This document shows, piece after piece, positions 11,940 to 23,224 of a DNA stretch of 64,000 nucleotides. Where the stretch lies: the NCBI GenBank assembly GCA_037176845.1, contig JAYKXP010000080.1, positions 1 through 64,000 of the forward strand, written 5' to 3'. How positions within the stretch are numbered: the first letter of the stretch is position 1; every line of letters starts with the position of its first letter. Made by a program: the position numbers and the translations under genes. Under the pieces are notes generated by a model, which made no database searches, was not told the DNA's origin, and worked only from the letters and a program-made list of their open reading frames with translations. The DNA is from Paramarasmius palmivorus. Taxonomy: Eukaryota; Basidiomycota; Agaricomycetes; Agaricales; Marasmiaceae.

Positions 11940-12890
11940 GACAGTATGAGAAAGTAGTGGGAGAAAGAGTCGCCTCAGTCTGTCTTTTGTGCTCCAAGGT
12001 CACCGGAAGCGAAAACAGCATCCATAATCGCAGTGACTCTGAATGATTTCGCTGTGAACGGCTTCGAAAGTCATACATAGGCGTTTATACAGACGCTCAT
12101 TTTCGGAGGTCCTGTGCATTGGGAATTCAAGCACTCAAGTACTCACCGATGGTACCATGGATCAAATGATACTTATTCGCTCTTGACGTGAAGACTGTTT
12201 GCGAGGTTGCCGACTACCATCAACCATGAATGCATGAACAAATATGCAAATGGTTAAGTTGTTGAAAGGAGGGCGATGATCATAATGGTGGGAATTTCCA
12301 AGGGATTTGACAAGAGTGACGTGTCACAGTTGTCACAGATATTCTTCTTCCCATGCGCTCACCCGCGGTGAGCTGAGCTCGTATCTCATCTCGGAAATTG
12401 GTCTTTTCTCTGTTCACTCTGGCCTCGGAAGAAGCTGATCAACAAGCTTGAACTGCAGACCTTATGACGCTCAGTATTGTGAGTACCTGTGATCCCCGTT
12501 CAAAAAAGAAATGCTTTCGGTGGTCACCGGTCACCGGTCACTGTTACAAGTCTGCCACTTTTTCTCCCGCTACTTTCTGATTGCCCGGCAAAGCTCCAGC
12601 ATCTGCTCCGAAATTACGTAGATGAAATGGCGACAGCGCCAATCTTTCTGTCGACCGGGATTTGGTAATCGGTCGTAATGGAATCTTCCACATGCACAGG
12701 CGAACTTGGGGCGAACTGCATCACGGTTCGCGATCTCAGGAGTTGAGCCTGTAAACACGCCGAAGCACCGCCTGATACAGTGTGTGTGGGATTGATAGGC
12801 TCTTTCTGCCCGTCTTCTTTTCCTCCACTCTCTTCGTAGTGTCGCTGGCAGTCCAGGTTCCTTGTCCTCAAAACTCGAATCACAATCAAT
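11940..12890. promoter_or_regulatory. Shared upstream region of P450 (minus) and transporter (plus)
   Basis: About 950 nt between divergent starts. It contains three tandem copies of a self-complementary heptamer, GGTCACCGGTCACCGGTCAC, at 12522-12541. There is also a TGTCACAGTTGTCACAG direct repeat near 12320. No gene is supported; the minus-strand open frames at 12570-13031 overlap the first transporter exon and look like chance. Confidence 0.5.
12522..12541. repeat. Tandem GGTCACC repeat
   Basis: Two complete GGTCACC units and a third partial one (GGTCAC) follow without spacers, 350 nt before the transporter start. Each unit is a palindrome around its central base, a layout typical of binding sites for dimeric transcription factors. 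No such repeat was found in the promoter of the second transporter. Confidence 0.6.
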
Positions 12891-14650
12891 ATGGAAGACA
12901 AGGATTCGAATGGCACGAGTGAGCATGAACTGTCTCCTCAAACTCAGACACCCGATATACCGCCGGACGGGGGAGCGAAGGCTTGGCTGACAACGTTTGG
13001 AGGGTGAGTGCTTTCTTCCTCCAAGTATCACCGGGCTCGACCATTCTGAACAAAATATCTAGTTTTCTCGTTGCATTGGTGACATTCGGTTATACGAACG
13101 CATTCGGGGTCTATCAAGATGTGTACACTCGCCAAGGGGCCGCGTCTCCATCTGCCATTAGTTGGATAGGTTCCACACAACTTTTTTTCCTCCTTGCGAT
13201 GGGTCTTCCAGGTGGCAAGCTGCTCGATATGGGACATTTTCGCTGGACAATTTTAGTAGGCTCTGTCGTTTACGTCTTCGGGTTTGGACCACTTGCTTGA
13301 TTAGGCATGTGATTGTGTACCTAACTTCAATTTACTAGGCTGTTTATGCTCTCAATCGCACATCCCAGTTCATACTACCAGATTTATCTTTCGCAAGGTC
13401 TCTGTGTGGGACTGAGCTCGGGAATCCTGTACGTTCCAGCCGTTGCAGTACAAGGGCACCATTGGCACAGGCACAGGGCCCTTGCAATGGGAATAGTTGT
13501 GATGGGTGAGCATCTGTGCGTAGCTTTCCCGATGCGGAGATTAATCAGTTGTACAAGGGAGCTCTATCGGCGGTGTCATCTTCCCGATCATGCTCAACCA
13601 ACTTCTTGCACATGGTGTGGAATTTGGCTGGGCGGTTCGTTATACAGCCTTTGTAGTCCTTGCAGCACTTATTGTGGCGAACCTTGTAATGACGGACCGA
13701 AGAGCTGTTGGGTCGAGAGCAGCCAAACCTGACATCAAGAAGATTCTAGGCAATGCACCTTACTTGCTGACTGTTGTCGGGTAAGGCATTACAGTTCATG
13801 AGCGTTCATGGCCATTGATCGAAACTTACAGCGTTTTCTTCGTGGATCTAGGCATCACATTCCCTTGTCAGTCTTACTTCGATTCCTCCGTCACTTTTCT
13901 AACATCATTATTTGGCCAGATTTCTACCTACAGCTTTTCTCAGTCACCAAAGGTGTCGACCGAAACATTGCATTTTACGCAGTGCGTTCCAATGGCATGA
14001 TATGATCATCGAACCATCGGTCTGATAACTGTTCTAGCTCGCTATCATCAATGCTGCTTCGCTGCCTGGTCGAATCATCCCTAACATTATCGCTGATCGT
14101 GTTGGGCCTTATAACGTACTCGTGACATGTACAGTCATATGCGGCGCCATCATCTTTGCCATGTTTGGAATTAAAAACATTGCTGGGATGGTAGTCTTTG
14201 CAGTTTTCTACGGATTCTTCTCTGGAGCATGTAGGTGTGCTTCAGTGCTGCCTAGCTATAAACCTGACTTTTCTATAGTCCTTGGTCTCTTTGCACCCGC
14301 TGTCGCAAGTCTCTCAGATGCTCCAAGTGAAATCGGGTCAGTGTTCCTGACATTGCCTTTTTTTTTACACGACTGACACCCAGGTACTATCAGTGTACGG
14401 CTTGGAATCGCATATTTCTTGACCGGTTTCGGAACATTGGTCGGACCACCTATCGATGGCGCTCTTGTTGGACATGAATTACTCGAATTAGAATGGCCTG
14501 GGGCCATCATCTTTAGCGCGGTAAGTTTGGAGTCAACATTTAGCTGAACGTCGTTCTCATTCAAAGCAGGTAACCATGCTCGGCGGCGGTTTCCTCCTAC
14601 TTGTAGCGAGGCAGATATTAGTAAAACGCAAGGGAACTCAGCAGGTATAA
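12891..14650 (+). CDS. MFS transporter, monocarboxylate-permease (MCT) type, copy 1
   Basis: This is a plasma-membrane-type major facilitator of the fungal MCT/Mch group. The start is [12 protein letters not shown] at 12891. The hallmark [15 protein letters not shown] precedes helix 1, which opens the second exon ([18 protein letters not shown]). Later exons give [19 protein letters not shown], a central loop with [10 protein letters not shown], the helix-8 region [19 protein letters not shown], then [20 protein letters not shown] and a short tail KRKGTQQV. About eight introns of 50-70 nt are needed, and all give an open frame. It is closely related, almost exon by exon, to the gene at 29751-31515. 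It is divergent from a P450. Fungal members move monocarboxylates or small metabolites, but the substrate cannot be read from sequence. Confidence 0.88.
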
Positions 14651-15021
14651 AATAGCATTGGGCTTACATCCATTCCTGGCGTGATGTCTTGATACGAACG
14701 CTTATTTATTGCACCTATACGAGTTAACACCACCACTAAATAACTTAACAAGTAGAGCCACAAGGTCGTCTGTTGAGCGCATCGTTCTGCGTGATGTCGA
14801 GATTGAAACCGAAATCAAGGCGGACTGGACATAACGGGCGAAAGCGAGCTGTTTATCTCGTACAGCTTGGAACAAGAAGATCTTGTGAGATAAACTCAGA
14901 TCCTGTCAATGTGGGATACACGTCCCGAAGATCCGCAGAACCTAACATTATTCATTAACAGCTATTGAACCCAGTTGAAAAAGCACTGCAATACATCAAA
15001 AAATTGTGGCACTCCACCAAG
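14651..15021. other. Convergent intergenic stretch
   Basis: This stretch lies between the 3' ends of the transporter and the thioesterase-like gene. A 61-codon open frame at 14773-14958 has no supporting features. Nothing else is seen. Confidence 0.5.
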
Positions 15022-16002
15022 TCACTTGAGGATTCTTTCTAGCCACGCAGCCAGATCTGCAAGTTCCTCGTCACAAATCCTGTGCTCTAGTCCATCATAA
15101 GTTTTGAATTCGACGTTCGTTAGCCGGCGAGCACCCGATTTGAGGTACTCTACAGCTTCGGCTCCCATGGACCAAGGGATTTCGGTGTCTGACGTGCCGT
15201 GGCACCATAGGACGGGCATGGTACCGCCAACGTGAATCAGCATCTAGAAAAGGTATCAACAATCATGGAATGGTGTTGTAGGTTGCGTATACCTACCCCG
15301 GACGACCGTGCCATGGAAGGAACCCTGCACCGGATTTGATTAGCCCCGATGTCGAGAGAATAATACGTGAAGGAACGGCGAAACCTACCACCCAGAAAGG
15401 CTTGCAACACCCCCAAGTTCCTGTAACGTTGAAAGTGCAGTCATTAGGCTAAGAGCTGCACCCTGGCTGAACCCAACGAGGATGATTCTGCTGCTTTCCA
15501 CACCAGAATGAACTTCTCGAAGGATAATGTTTTCTATTCGCGTGATGGATTCCAGTATCGTGTTCTCGTCCCATTCATCCTGGTGAGGTGGCAAATTCGT
15601 GATGTCGAACCAACTTGGACGAAGCGTGCCTTGGTTTAGGCTGACAGGACGATGTGGGCTATTAAAGAGTCAGGAACATGGGGTAGAGCGACCAAAGCTG
15701 CACCTACGCTTGTGGAAGAATCCATTCCACATTGGGCAGACGAGGAGCCAATGCCTCCGTGACGACTTCCTTCCAAGTGAGATTGGAATGTCCCAACCCC
15801 TGCCCATTTCTGTCAGTGACGATGAAACAGGTCTAAAGTCTAAATGACTCACATGAATGAAAATTACCGTCGCGTTCTTCTCTTCGGAAGACCGTGCTGG
15901 TACGTAGGCGATTTCTTGCGCCTCTAACTCCGTGATCATGTAAGTGTCCAGTTTCTGAGCTTTCAAGAGGAATTGTGGGACTTTCTCACCGTGAACCTTC
16001 AT
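15022..16002 (-). CDS. Acyl-protein thioesterase / lysophospholipase-like hydrolase
   Basis: This is an alpha/beta hydrolase of the phospholipase/carboxylesterase (APT1) family, whose members remove palmitoyl groups from proteins or hydrolyse lysophospholipids. The oxyanion region ATVIFIHGLGH is completed by an intron near 15860. It is followed by VEWILPQA, the nucleophile elbow VGFSQGAALS (about 15460), the catalytic Asp in CHGTSDTEIPW, and the catalytic His in YDGLEHRIC near the C-terminus. The start at 16002 (MKVHGEKVPQF) gives an N-terminal extension longer than usual; the next ATG, at about 15939 (MITELEAQEI), would give a more typical length. The gene is divergent from VAC8, itself a palmitoylated protein, but that proximity proves no link. 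The catalytic triad is complete, so it is probably active. Confidence 0.85.
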
Positions 16003-16329
16003 CTTAAGTATGGAAGTACGAGGAAAGAGATAGTTGTATTCTTGCTGCGCATTACTGCGATCGACTATGCGATGCTGTATAACGACAAGGGAGATTTACG
16101 CGTTGAGGAGGCTATGTCAATGAGCGCGTACAGAACCGAGTCAGTGAGGTCAGGAAGAGGCGAAGCGGCCAATGCACCACGTGGGGTTTACGGCAATTCC
16201 CGCGCTACTCCCCCCGTTTTGGACTGTTTAATTTTGCAGCAACCACCTCCCCCTCCTCCTCAACTGGGCCCCCCTCCGTCACCATTCCCACACAGAGCGC
16301 ATTTTCTCTCTCATTTTCTTACCGTTAAC
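16003..16329. promoter_or_regulatory. Shared upstream region of thioesterase-like gene and VAC8
   Basis: A divergent promoter region of about 330 nt. It carries a C/T-rich tract at 16240-16285 on the plus strand, with repeated CCTCC/CCCCC runs, close to the VAC8 start. Pyrimidine tracts of this kind are common before constitutively expressed basidiomycete genes. No clear TATA box is seen. Confidence 0.5.
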
Positions 16330-18659
16330 ATGGGTAACGTTACAAGCTGCTGCGACTCGTGTTGTGCGTTGTATTTTCTTTTCCAAACTTGCCGAATTTT
16401 CATGAATTTTTTGCACTGGTTTTGTTTGACAGTTGGCTCCCGGAGGTCCCAGGCATATGAGCCCTTATTGCTAGAGAATGAACGTGAAGCGGTTGCGGAT
16501 CTTTTGCAGTATTTGGAGAGTGCGTATCCTCGGTTTACATTTCGTCGCATCAACTCAAATACGGCCTTTTTGTGCGACAACAGACCGAACAACTACAAAC
16601 TTCTTCACCGGCTCACCTCTCAGCGCTTTGACAACACTATCGTTCTCAGACAATGTCGACCTTCAGCGTAGTGCGGCCTTGGCTTTCGCAGAAATCACGG
16701 AGAAGGAGGTTCGCCCAGTGGGCAGGGATACGTTGGACCCTATCTTGTTTTTATTGAGCAGTCACGATGCAGAGGTACAGAGGGCGGCTTCTGCAGCCTT
16801 GGGGAATCTTGCGGTCAACAGTACGTTGCTTCAATATCATTTGAAAAATTCGTTGCAGTCTCAACGCAATATGTTTCAGCGGACAACAAATTGCTCATTG
16901 TCAAACTGGGCGGCCTGGAGCCTCTCATTCGACAAATGCTCAGTCCCAATGTGGAAGTTCAGTGTAATGCCGTCGGATGTGTAACGAATTTAGCGACACA
17001 TGGTACGTCCGCCTACTTTGGTGTTATTAGACTGTCCTGAGAAGAACCCGAACAGATGACAACAAGACCAAGATTGCAAAGTCTGGCGCTCTTGTCCCTC
17101 TCACTCGGCTTGCTCGCTCAAAGGACATGCGTGTTCAAAGAAATGCTACAGGCGCATTGTTGAACATGACACACTCCGGTACGAGCGTCTAACCCCATTA
17201 TCGTACTGCGTACTTACCCCCGTCTATCAGATGAGAATCGTCAGCAGCTTGTCAATGCTGGTGCCATTCCCGTCCTTGTCAGCCTCCTTAACTCCCCGGA
17301 CACTGATGTGCAATACTATTGCACAACTGCGCTCAGCAACATCGCCGTTGACGGTGTCAACCGCAAGAAACTTGCTCAAAGCGAGCCCAAGCTTGTTACA
17401 AGTCTCGTCGCTTTGATGGAGAGCCCAAGTTTGAAGGTCCAATGCCAGGCTGCTTTGGCCCTGAGAAATCTAGCGAGTGATGGTATGCTTTGTTCCGCTT
17501 CTCAGGCACGTTCATATCACTGATGTTCGGCATTGCAGAGAAGTACCAGCTTGAGATTGTCCGAGCCGATGGCCTTTCATCGCTCCTTCGTCTCCTTCAA
17601 TCCGCTTACCTCCCCCTTATCCTTTCTTCCGCCGCCTGCGTCCGCAACGTTTCGATTCATCCGCAGAACGAGTCGCCTATTATCGAGTCGGGCTTCTTGC
17701 AGCCCCTTATCAATTTGTTAAGCTTCAAAGATAACGAAGAAGTTCAGTGTCACGCCATCTCGACACTTCGAAATCTTGCTGCTAGTAGCGAGAAGAACAA
17801 GACGGCTATTGTCAAGGCCGGCGCGGTGGAGAGTATCAAGGACTTGGTGTTGGAGGTTCCCATGAATGTACAGAGCGAGATGACAGCTTGTGTGGCTGTT
17901 TTGGCGCTGAGCGACGACTTGAAGGGCCAGTTGCTGGAGATGGGCATCTGCGAGGTGTTGATCCCTCTAACAAACTCACCCAGCTCCGAGGTGCAGGGCA
18001 ATAGTGCCGCTGCCCTTGGAAACCTATCATCTAAGGGTAAGTGTTTCCGTGCAACGTCAAGGAGACCAATATTAACCATGTCATAGATGGACGTTCAGCA
18101 ACAGATGACTACTCTGCATTCAATGACGTCTGGGAGAAACCTGACGGCGGAATGCATAGATATCTCTACCGATTCTTATCCTCACCTGACGCAACGTTCC
18201 AACACATTGCAGTATGGACCATCGTTCAATTACTCGAATCAGGCGGTAAGAAACTACAATTAATTACAAGAAGTGCTGTTAATTAACTTTGTTGTGCTAG
18301 ACCCACAACTTATCTCATCGATTCGCTCTTCATCACTTCTTGTACCGAATATCCGCAACCTCGCATCGTCCCAGGCCTCTTCACCTTCGTCCTCCGTTGG
18401 CTCTCATCCTTCACAATCCTACGATGATACCGAAACCAACGACGGTCAAGGTGAAATCCAACTCTTGGCAAGACGGATCTTGGAGTTTGTTGATGGGGAC
18501 GCCGCGGACATTGTCCCCGCTAGCGTTACCCCCAGCCATAGTCAGTATGGTCAGCCTGGAAGCAGTATCAGCAGCTCAAGACATGAGAGGGACATGAGGG
18601 ATGAGGAGCTCCGACGGAGTGTGAGGGAAGCTTTTGCCCCAGGTAGCCACAGGCAGTGA
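16330..18659 (+). CDS. VAC8: Vacuolar armadillo-repeat protein Vac8
   Basis: This protein sits on the vacuole membrane and works in vacuole inheritance, nucleus-vacuole junctions and autophagy. The start [11 protein letters not shown] has the N-myristoylation glycine and the following cysteines for palmitoylation. An intron then joins to [19 protein letters not shown], a near-invariant Vac8 segment. About eleven armadillo repeats follow, with typical phrases such as [58 protein letters not shown] and ALGNLSSK. The C-terminal part has a Ser-rich linker and ends with APGSHRQ. About ten short introns interrupt the frame. Exons match the family closely and no defect is seen. Confidence 0.95.
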
Positions 18660-19699
18660 TGAGAGCACGTAGCGTCGTGCTTTGATAATTGTTCTGTGTT
18701 CTGCTTCGGCTGTCGTGTAGTATTGTTGTTTTGTTGTCGCTGTTCACTTGGGTCTCTCATCTTATTCCCTTGATTCGTTTTCATTGTATATTTTGATCTC
18801 ATGGACTGTGACACTCTTTTTTTTTTACTACCTCTGCGCTTACATATCTCCCAGACCCCCACCACCTACTGCAAAGTATATAACCATTTTACACGCCGTA
18901 ATTATTTCTGTTTGTCATCTTTCCTCTCGAGTGCTGACCCGATACCTAGATGTCGACTCTGGCTTTTTGATACTGGTATTTCCAGGCCAGCATGTCACCA
19001 CGTATATACGATTCATCATTATTCACTCAATGTAACGTTACACCTCGTATGCCGTTGAATCAATGTTATATGCCAGTTGCCTCGCGGTACGGATTGTGAA
19101 TTTCCAAGTTTGATATAAATTTCATTTCGGAAGGTTGCGTCTTTGCCACAACCGCAGAACAGCCCGACGACGACGACCGCAACACCGACCGCACGCTTTG
19201 GCTGCATTTTCTCTTGCAAGAATCCAAGCTTCCAAGCCCTCGAGAATATCTCGTGTTACTCGGTACCTGTATCAACTAAATGGGATTGTCGGGCAAGTTT
19301 GCCGATGGAGAAAGTACCACGCTGCTTTGAGCACAAAAGGAAACTGGCAGCACAATGGAATTTCTTTGTTCTGCTGTTTTTTAAGCCTCGGAGCTTTCTT
19401 GTCCCCTTCTTCTCGACTTTTTTCCGTCTTTTTTTCTCTCTCTTTTCTTCCCCGTCACTCACGACAAACTCGACGACCCGACATCTACGGCACTTGAGAC
19501 GCCACCTCCGTGCACTTCATCTACACTTGACAACGAGGTCAAAAGTCTGCTTGGCTTGCTTGCTCTTCAACAGCTCTTTCAATTTGGTTCAACTCTAGCT
19601 CTTGGCCAACGTTTTTTTCTTCTGCCTTTCACCACCATATAAATACGGGACACTCCAACAATACCCGGACACCTAATCCCTCATTGATCCTCTTTCACC
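18660..19699. other. Intergenic stretch with T-rich and CT-rich tracts
   Basis: The first part is probably VAC8 3' untranslated sequence. The second part is the upstream region of the glucanase gene, with long pyrimidine tracts near 19375-19460 and a TATA box at 19638. Open frames at 19135-19598 and 18748-19058 look like translations of pyrimidine-rich DNA, not genes. Confidence 0.5.
19638..19645 (+). promoter_or_regulatory. TATA box of GH16 gene
   Basis: TATAAATA, 62 nt before the glucanase ATG at 19700, at the distance seen before other genes of this window. Confidence 0.65.
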
Positions 19700-21490
19700 A
19701 TGCGTTCAACGCTTCCTCTTTGTATACTATTATGCCTAATCGATGCAACGACCGCTAGATTGGATGGAACACACGACAACTTTATTTCAAGAGCACATAG
19801 AGTCGCTGCGCGACACACGAAGAACCTTGCGGACGATTTGAGAGTAGCGTTCGGTGCTGTGCTACCGAACGCTCCATCTTCGTCTCATACGGGATTTGCA
19901 CTGTCCAGGAGACAGCAGGATGTATTGGGAAATAACCGAGTGGTTTATTGCAAGTCCGGTGGGAGTAGGACTGGTTCGAGTAGTAGCGACGGGGGCTCTG
20001 GGGATGGTGGTGATGGTGATAGCGGTAGCGGTGGGAATGGTGGGAATGGTACATCGACAACACGCGGAGGTAGTGGTGGAGGGGGGACGAGAACGTCGAC
20101 TTCAGCTGCGCAGCCAACGCAGACATTCAATTCTCCGTATCGCTTGATCGAGGAGCATGTGAGTTTTCATCTAGTTCCTTCCTTCGATCTGTGAATGCTG
20201 ATTTACGCGGTGATAGTCTGGAAGTTCTTTCTTTGAAGGCTGGGACTTTTGGACCGATGCCGATCCAAGTATGTCGGAAATTCCCATGGACTTTTTCTGA
20301 AAAGTCTAACAATACTTTTTTTTCTGCAGCACACGGAACGGTCGATTATATTAGTGAACAGGATGGGGTGAGTCTGCCTAATTAATGTGCTTGCCAAGTC
20401 TTACGTTTATTCAAGCGTGCCCAAAACTTGATCGAACTCAACGATGCTGGGAACACCATCATGCGTGCCGAAACAACTCAACAAGTCGATATGCGGAAGA
20501 GTATACGGATACAGACTAAATTAGAGCTGAATAAGGGTCTATGGATCATGGATGCAGTACACATGCCCACGGGGTGTGGAACGTGGCCGTGAGTATGCAC
20601 GCACAACCTTCTCCCCTCCTCTTCTCATTCTTCTGCAGCGCTTTTTGGACAAACGGACCTAACTGGCCTTTGGGAGGAGAGATTGACGTCGTTGAAGATA
20701 CGTGAAAAAATTCCAGAAAAGAGTCCAAATTGCATCCTGACCTCTACCACAAGCGTTTCCGATTACACCAACAATCAAGTCACCATCCACACCGACGTTG
20801 GCTGTACTCTTTCCTCCTCATCTACTTCAGCACTCGGAATCTCTGGTAACCTGGTCGGCCCAACAAATTGCGCTGCTCACCAAACGGCTAATCAAGGTTG
20901 TGGTGTTAGGTCAGTGTTATTGCGGCCGTTTCCGGCTTTCGCACCTAACTCGTGTTTATTGCATGCAGAGATACTTCAAGCGTTTCCTTCGGCGCCCCTT
21001 TCAATAGAAATGGAGGTGGTGCATATGCAAGCGAACTAAGCTCCGATGGAATCAAGATATGGTTCTGGCCTCGAGGGTCTATTCCAGCAGACGTTGAAGC
21101 TGGAGCGCCCATCCCATCGTCTTGGGGCACGCCTGTTGCCAACTGGGCGGCCAGCTCTTGCAATCCAGACAGATACTTCTCCAATCAAGCTGCTATCTTC
21201 GATACTACCTTTTGGTGAGTGTCTGCTTCCTGGTTGTTCGGAATTTCAGTACTGATTCCACTTAGTGGTGACTGGGCTGGTGGCGTATGGAATGACGCTG
21301 GTATTCCCGGTCAAGAACAATCTTGTGCTGCCAGAACCGGTGTCTCGACATGTGAAGAGTATGTACGAAATCATGGCAGTGCTTTCACCGAAGCTTGTAA
21401 GTTGTTCCATCTCACCTGTAGGGAGATACGGTGCTGATAGCAACACCAGACTGGGAAGTGAAATATGTCCGAATCTTTGAGCTAAAGTGA
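19700..21490 (+). CDS. Secreted GH16 endo-1,3(4)-beta-glucanase-like enzyme
   Basis: This is a glycoside hydrolase family 16 protein, expected to cut mixed-linkage or 1,3-beta-glucans of cell walls. It begins with a signal peptide (MRSTLPLCILLCLIDATTA) and has a Ser/Gly-rich low-complexity linker at about residues 90-135. The catalytic domain starts at PYRLIEEH-SGSSFFEGWDFW. Substrate-cleft motifs are MPTGCGTWPAFWT and NGPNWPLGGEIDVVE, where ExDxxE carries the nucleophile and acid/base glutamates. An intron then joins DT to VSDYTNNQVTIHTDVGC. Later exons give IKIWFWPRGSIP and CGDWAGGVW, and the frame ends YVRIFELK. About eight introns are needed. It is a common fungal family with active-site residues intact. 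Whether it acts on self or foreign glucans cannot be told. Confidence 0.9.
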
Positions 21491-21706
21491 TAGGAATGGA
21501 TTTGTATAGAAGGAGTATCTATTGTATTTTTGTTGGGCTTATCCGCTTGTATTTTTGGTAGCATCTGGGCAACATCGAGAAGTCAATTCACGGGTCAAAG
21601 CGGGCCGAAACGCGTCGATCCGGGATTGTGAGCTTGAGCTCCAATTCGGACCAGGGCTTGAACCAATATCACCATCTACTCGTTCCCTCTCTCTTTTGAC
21701 TTGCTC

Positions 21707-23193
21707 ATGCCAGATATTTCACCACCAAACCTACCCTTACACCTACCCGTAGAGTTGTGGCTGCGAATAGTTCAGTATCTGTTGAAACGGGACCAGGCTA
21801 GTTTATGCCTGACCTGCGCGCGACTTCTCAGCATTACACGGCCTCTATTATATCGACACGTATCTCTTGCTCCAGGGGCTTTCCGAGAGGCAACTGTTGC
21901 ACAGACACAGTTTGCGCTGGACTTGTTGGCCCGCGATACTGACCTGGCGCAAAATGTCTTGACCTTCTCGTTGGAAACCTATAACGATCGTCGCCCTGGA
22001 TCTGTGGTAGCGAATCTGGTAGCAATGAGAAACATGAAGAGGCTCGAGTCTCTGAAGCTCAAAGGCCCAGTGCTTTACAGATTGAAGGGCTCCGAGGTCG
22101 AGCGAACTACCAAATCAATGAGGACGGTGAAGAAGTTGGAAGTGTCGATGCCATGGGGTGGAGGGGCATTCGACGCTGACCTGGAGCATGGTCTTCGAGC
22201 CCTTGGTGATTTTGTTGATCTAGAGGAGGTTGAATGGGACGAAGGATACAAGTTTGGAAATCATGGCAGTGATCTTGGTGTGTCCTTTCCTGTTCTCTTA
22301 TTGCTATCCTATCTAAACATCCAATAGGCATGTATCGCCTTGAAATGCTATGGGATGTCCTCCGGTATTCGCGCAATACAATCCACACACTTTCCTTACC
22401 TTTTCCCCTCGCATACACCTACCTCCAAATCCATTTCTTCAGGAATTACCGGTTTCCACAACTCAGGCGACTGACGCTTGGAAACTGGGCATTCGGAGCA
22501 CAGAATGACCTGAACGACTTCATAGTTGCCCATGCTGGGAGATTGGAATATCTTGCATTATGCGGGGAAAGTACGGGGGAGCCGGGACTACGTTTCGACA
22601 TAAGCACTTCCGCTCTCCTCACTCCCAAATCCTTCCCTTATCTACGCTTTTTCAAGGGTAGTCCAGCATGCATAACAGCGTTGGCTAATGCTCGCGTGGA
22701 GTCTCTCTCAGAGCTCAAGACGTATACCTTTACGTTTGGGCAATTCCAGGAAATCTCTCGGATGTTGAATTCCCTTCACCAAGCGCATGGGTTCAGCGGG
22801 TTGAAAGAGCTCAACCTTGAATTTTCAACGTGTCCGAATGTTGCAGTCATACGCTCCCTCACCCGCTCTTTATCTCAAATTTGTGGTGCATCACTTGAAC
22901 GATGGAATTGTGGTATGCTCAAGTTGTCACAACGAACGGCTAAATGGGGCCCATCTAATCTCTCCGACATTTTTGTTGGTTTTTTCAGTCTCATCGAGTT
23001 GAGGCTCGGTGACGGATGGTTGATCGGCTCACAACAATACTGCCCGACTGAGTCTGAGGTTGAGGCATACCTACTCAGGCTTGGTTCTGTTTGTCCTCGG
23101 TTGCAGGATGTACACTTTGAGGTAGAAGGAAGGAAGTGTCATTGGCAAATACTGAAAACACAGAGTGGACTTGTATCCTATAGACAGTTATAG
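21707..23193 (+). CDS. F-box domain protein
   Basis: This is a likely substrate adaptor of an SCF ubiquitin ligase. The ATG at 21707 (MPDISPPNLPLHL) is preferred; an upstream in-frame TTG at 21701 is not needed. The F-box lies at about residues 10-50 (LPVELWLRIVQYLLKRDQAS, then LCLTCARLLSITRPLLYRHV). The rest is leucine-rich without clear regular repeats, as is usual in the large Agaricomycete F-box family. One intron (about 22278-22327, GTGTGT...ATAG) joins the two long exons, and the frame ends VSYRQL at 23191. It is convergent with the SDR gene, only about 30 nt apart. Its target is unknown. Confidence 0.8.
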
Positions 23194-23224
23194 TTGGGCG
23201 CTGGGTTCGTTACGTATTCAACTG

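Noticed and set aside
12570..13031. Minus-strand frames in front of and over the first transporter exon
   Set aside because: They oppose a well-supported transporter exon and show no motif or splice structure.
19135..19598. Overlapping plus-strand frames before the GH16 gene
   Set aside because: They translate pyrimidine-rich promoter DNA, giving Phe/Leu/Ser-rich sequence without family motifs.
19782..20130. Proline/histidine-rich minus-strand frames over the GH16 linker
   Set aside because: They are antisense readings of the Gly/Ser repeat region.
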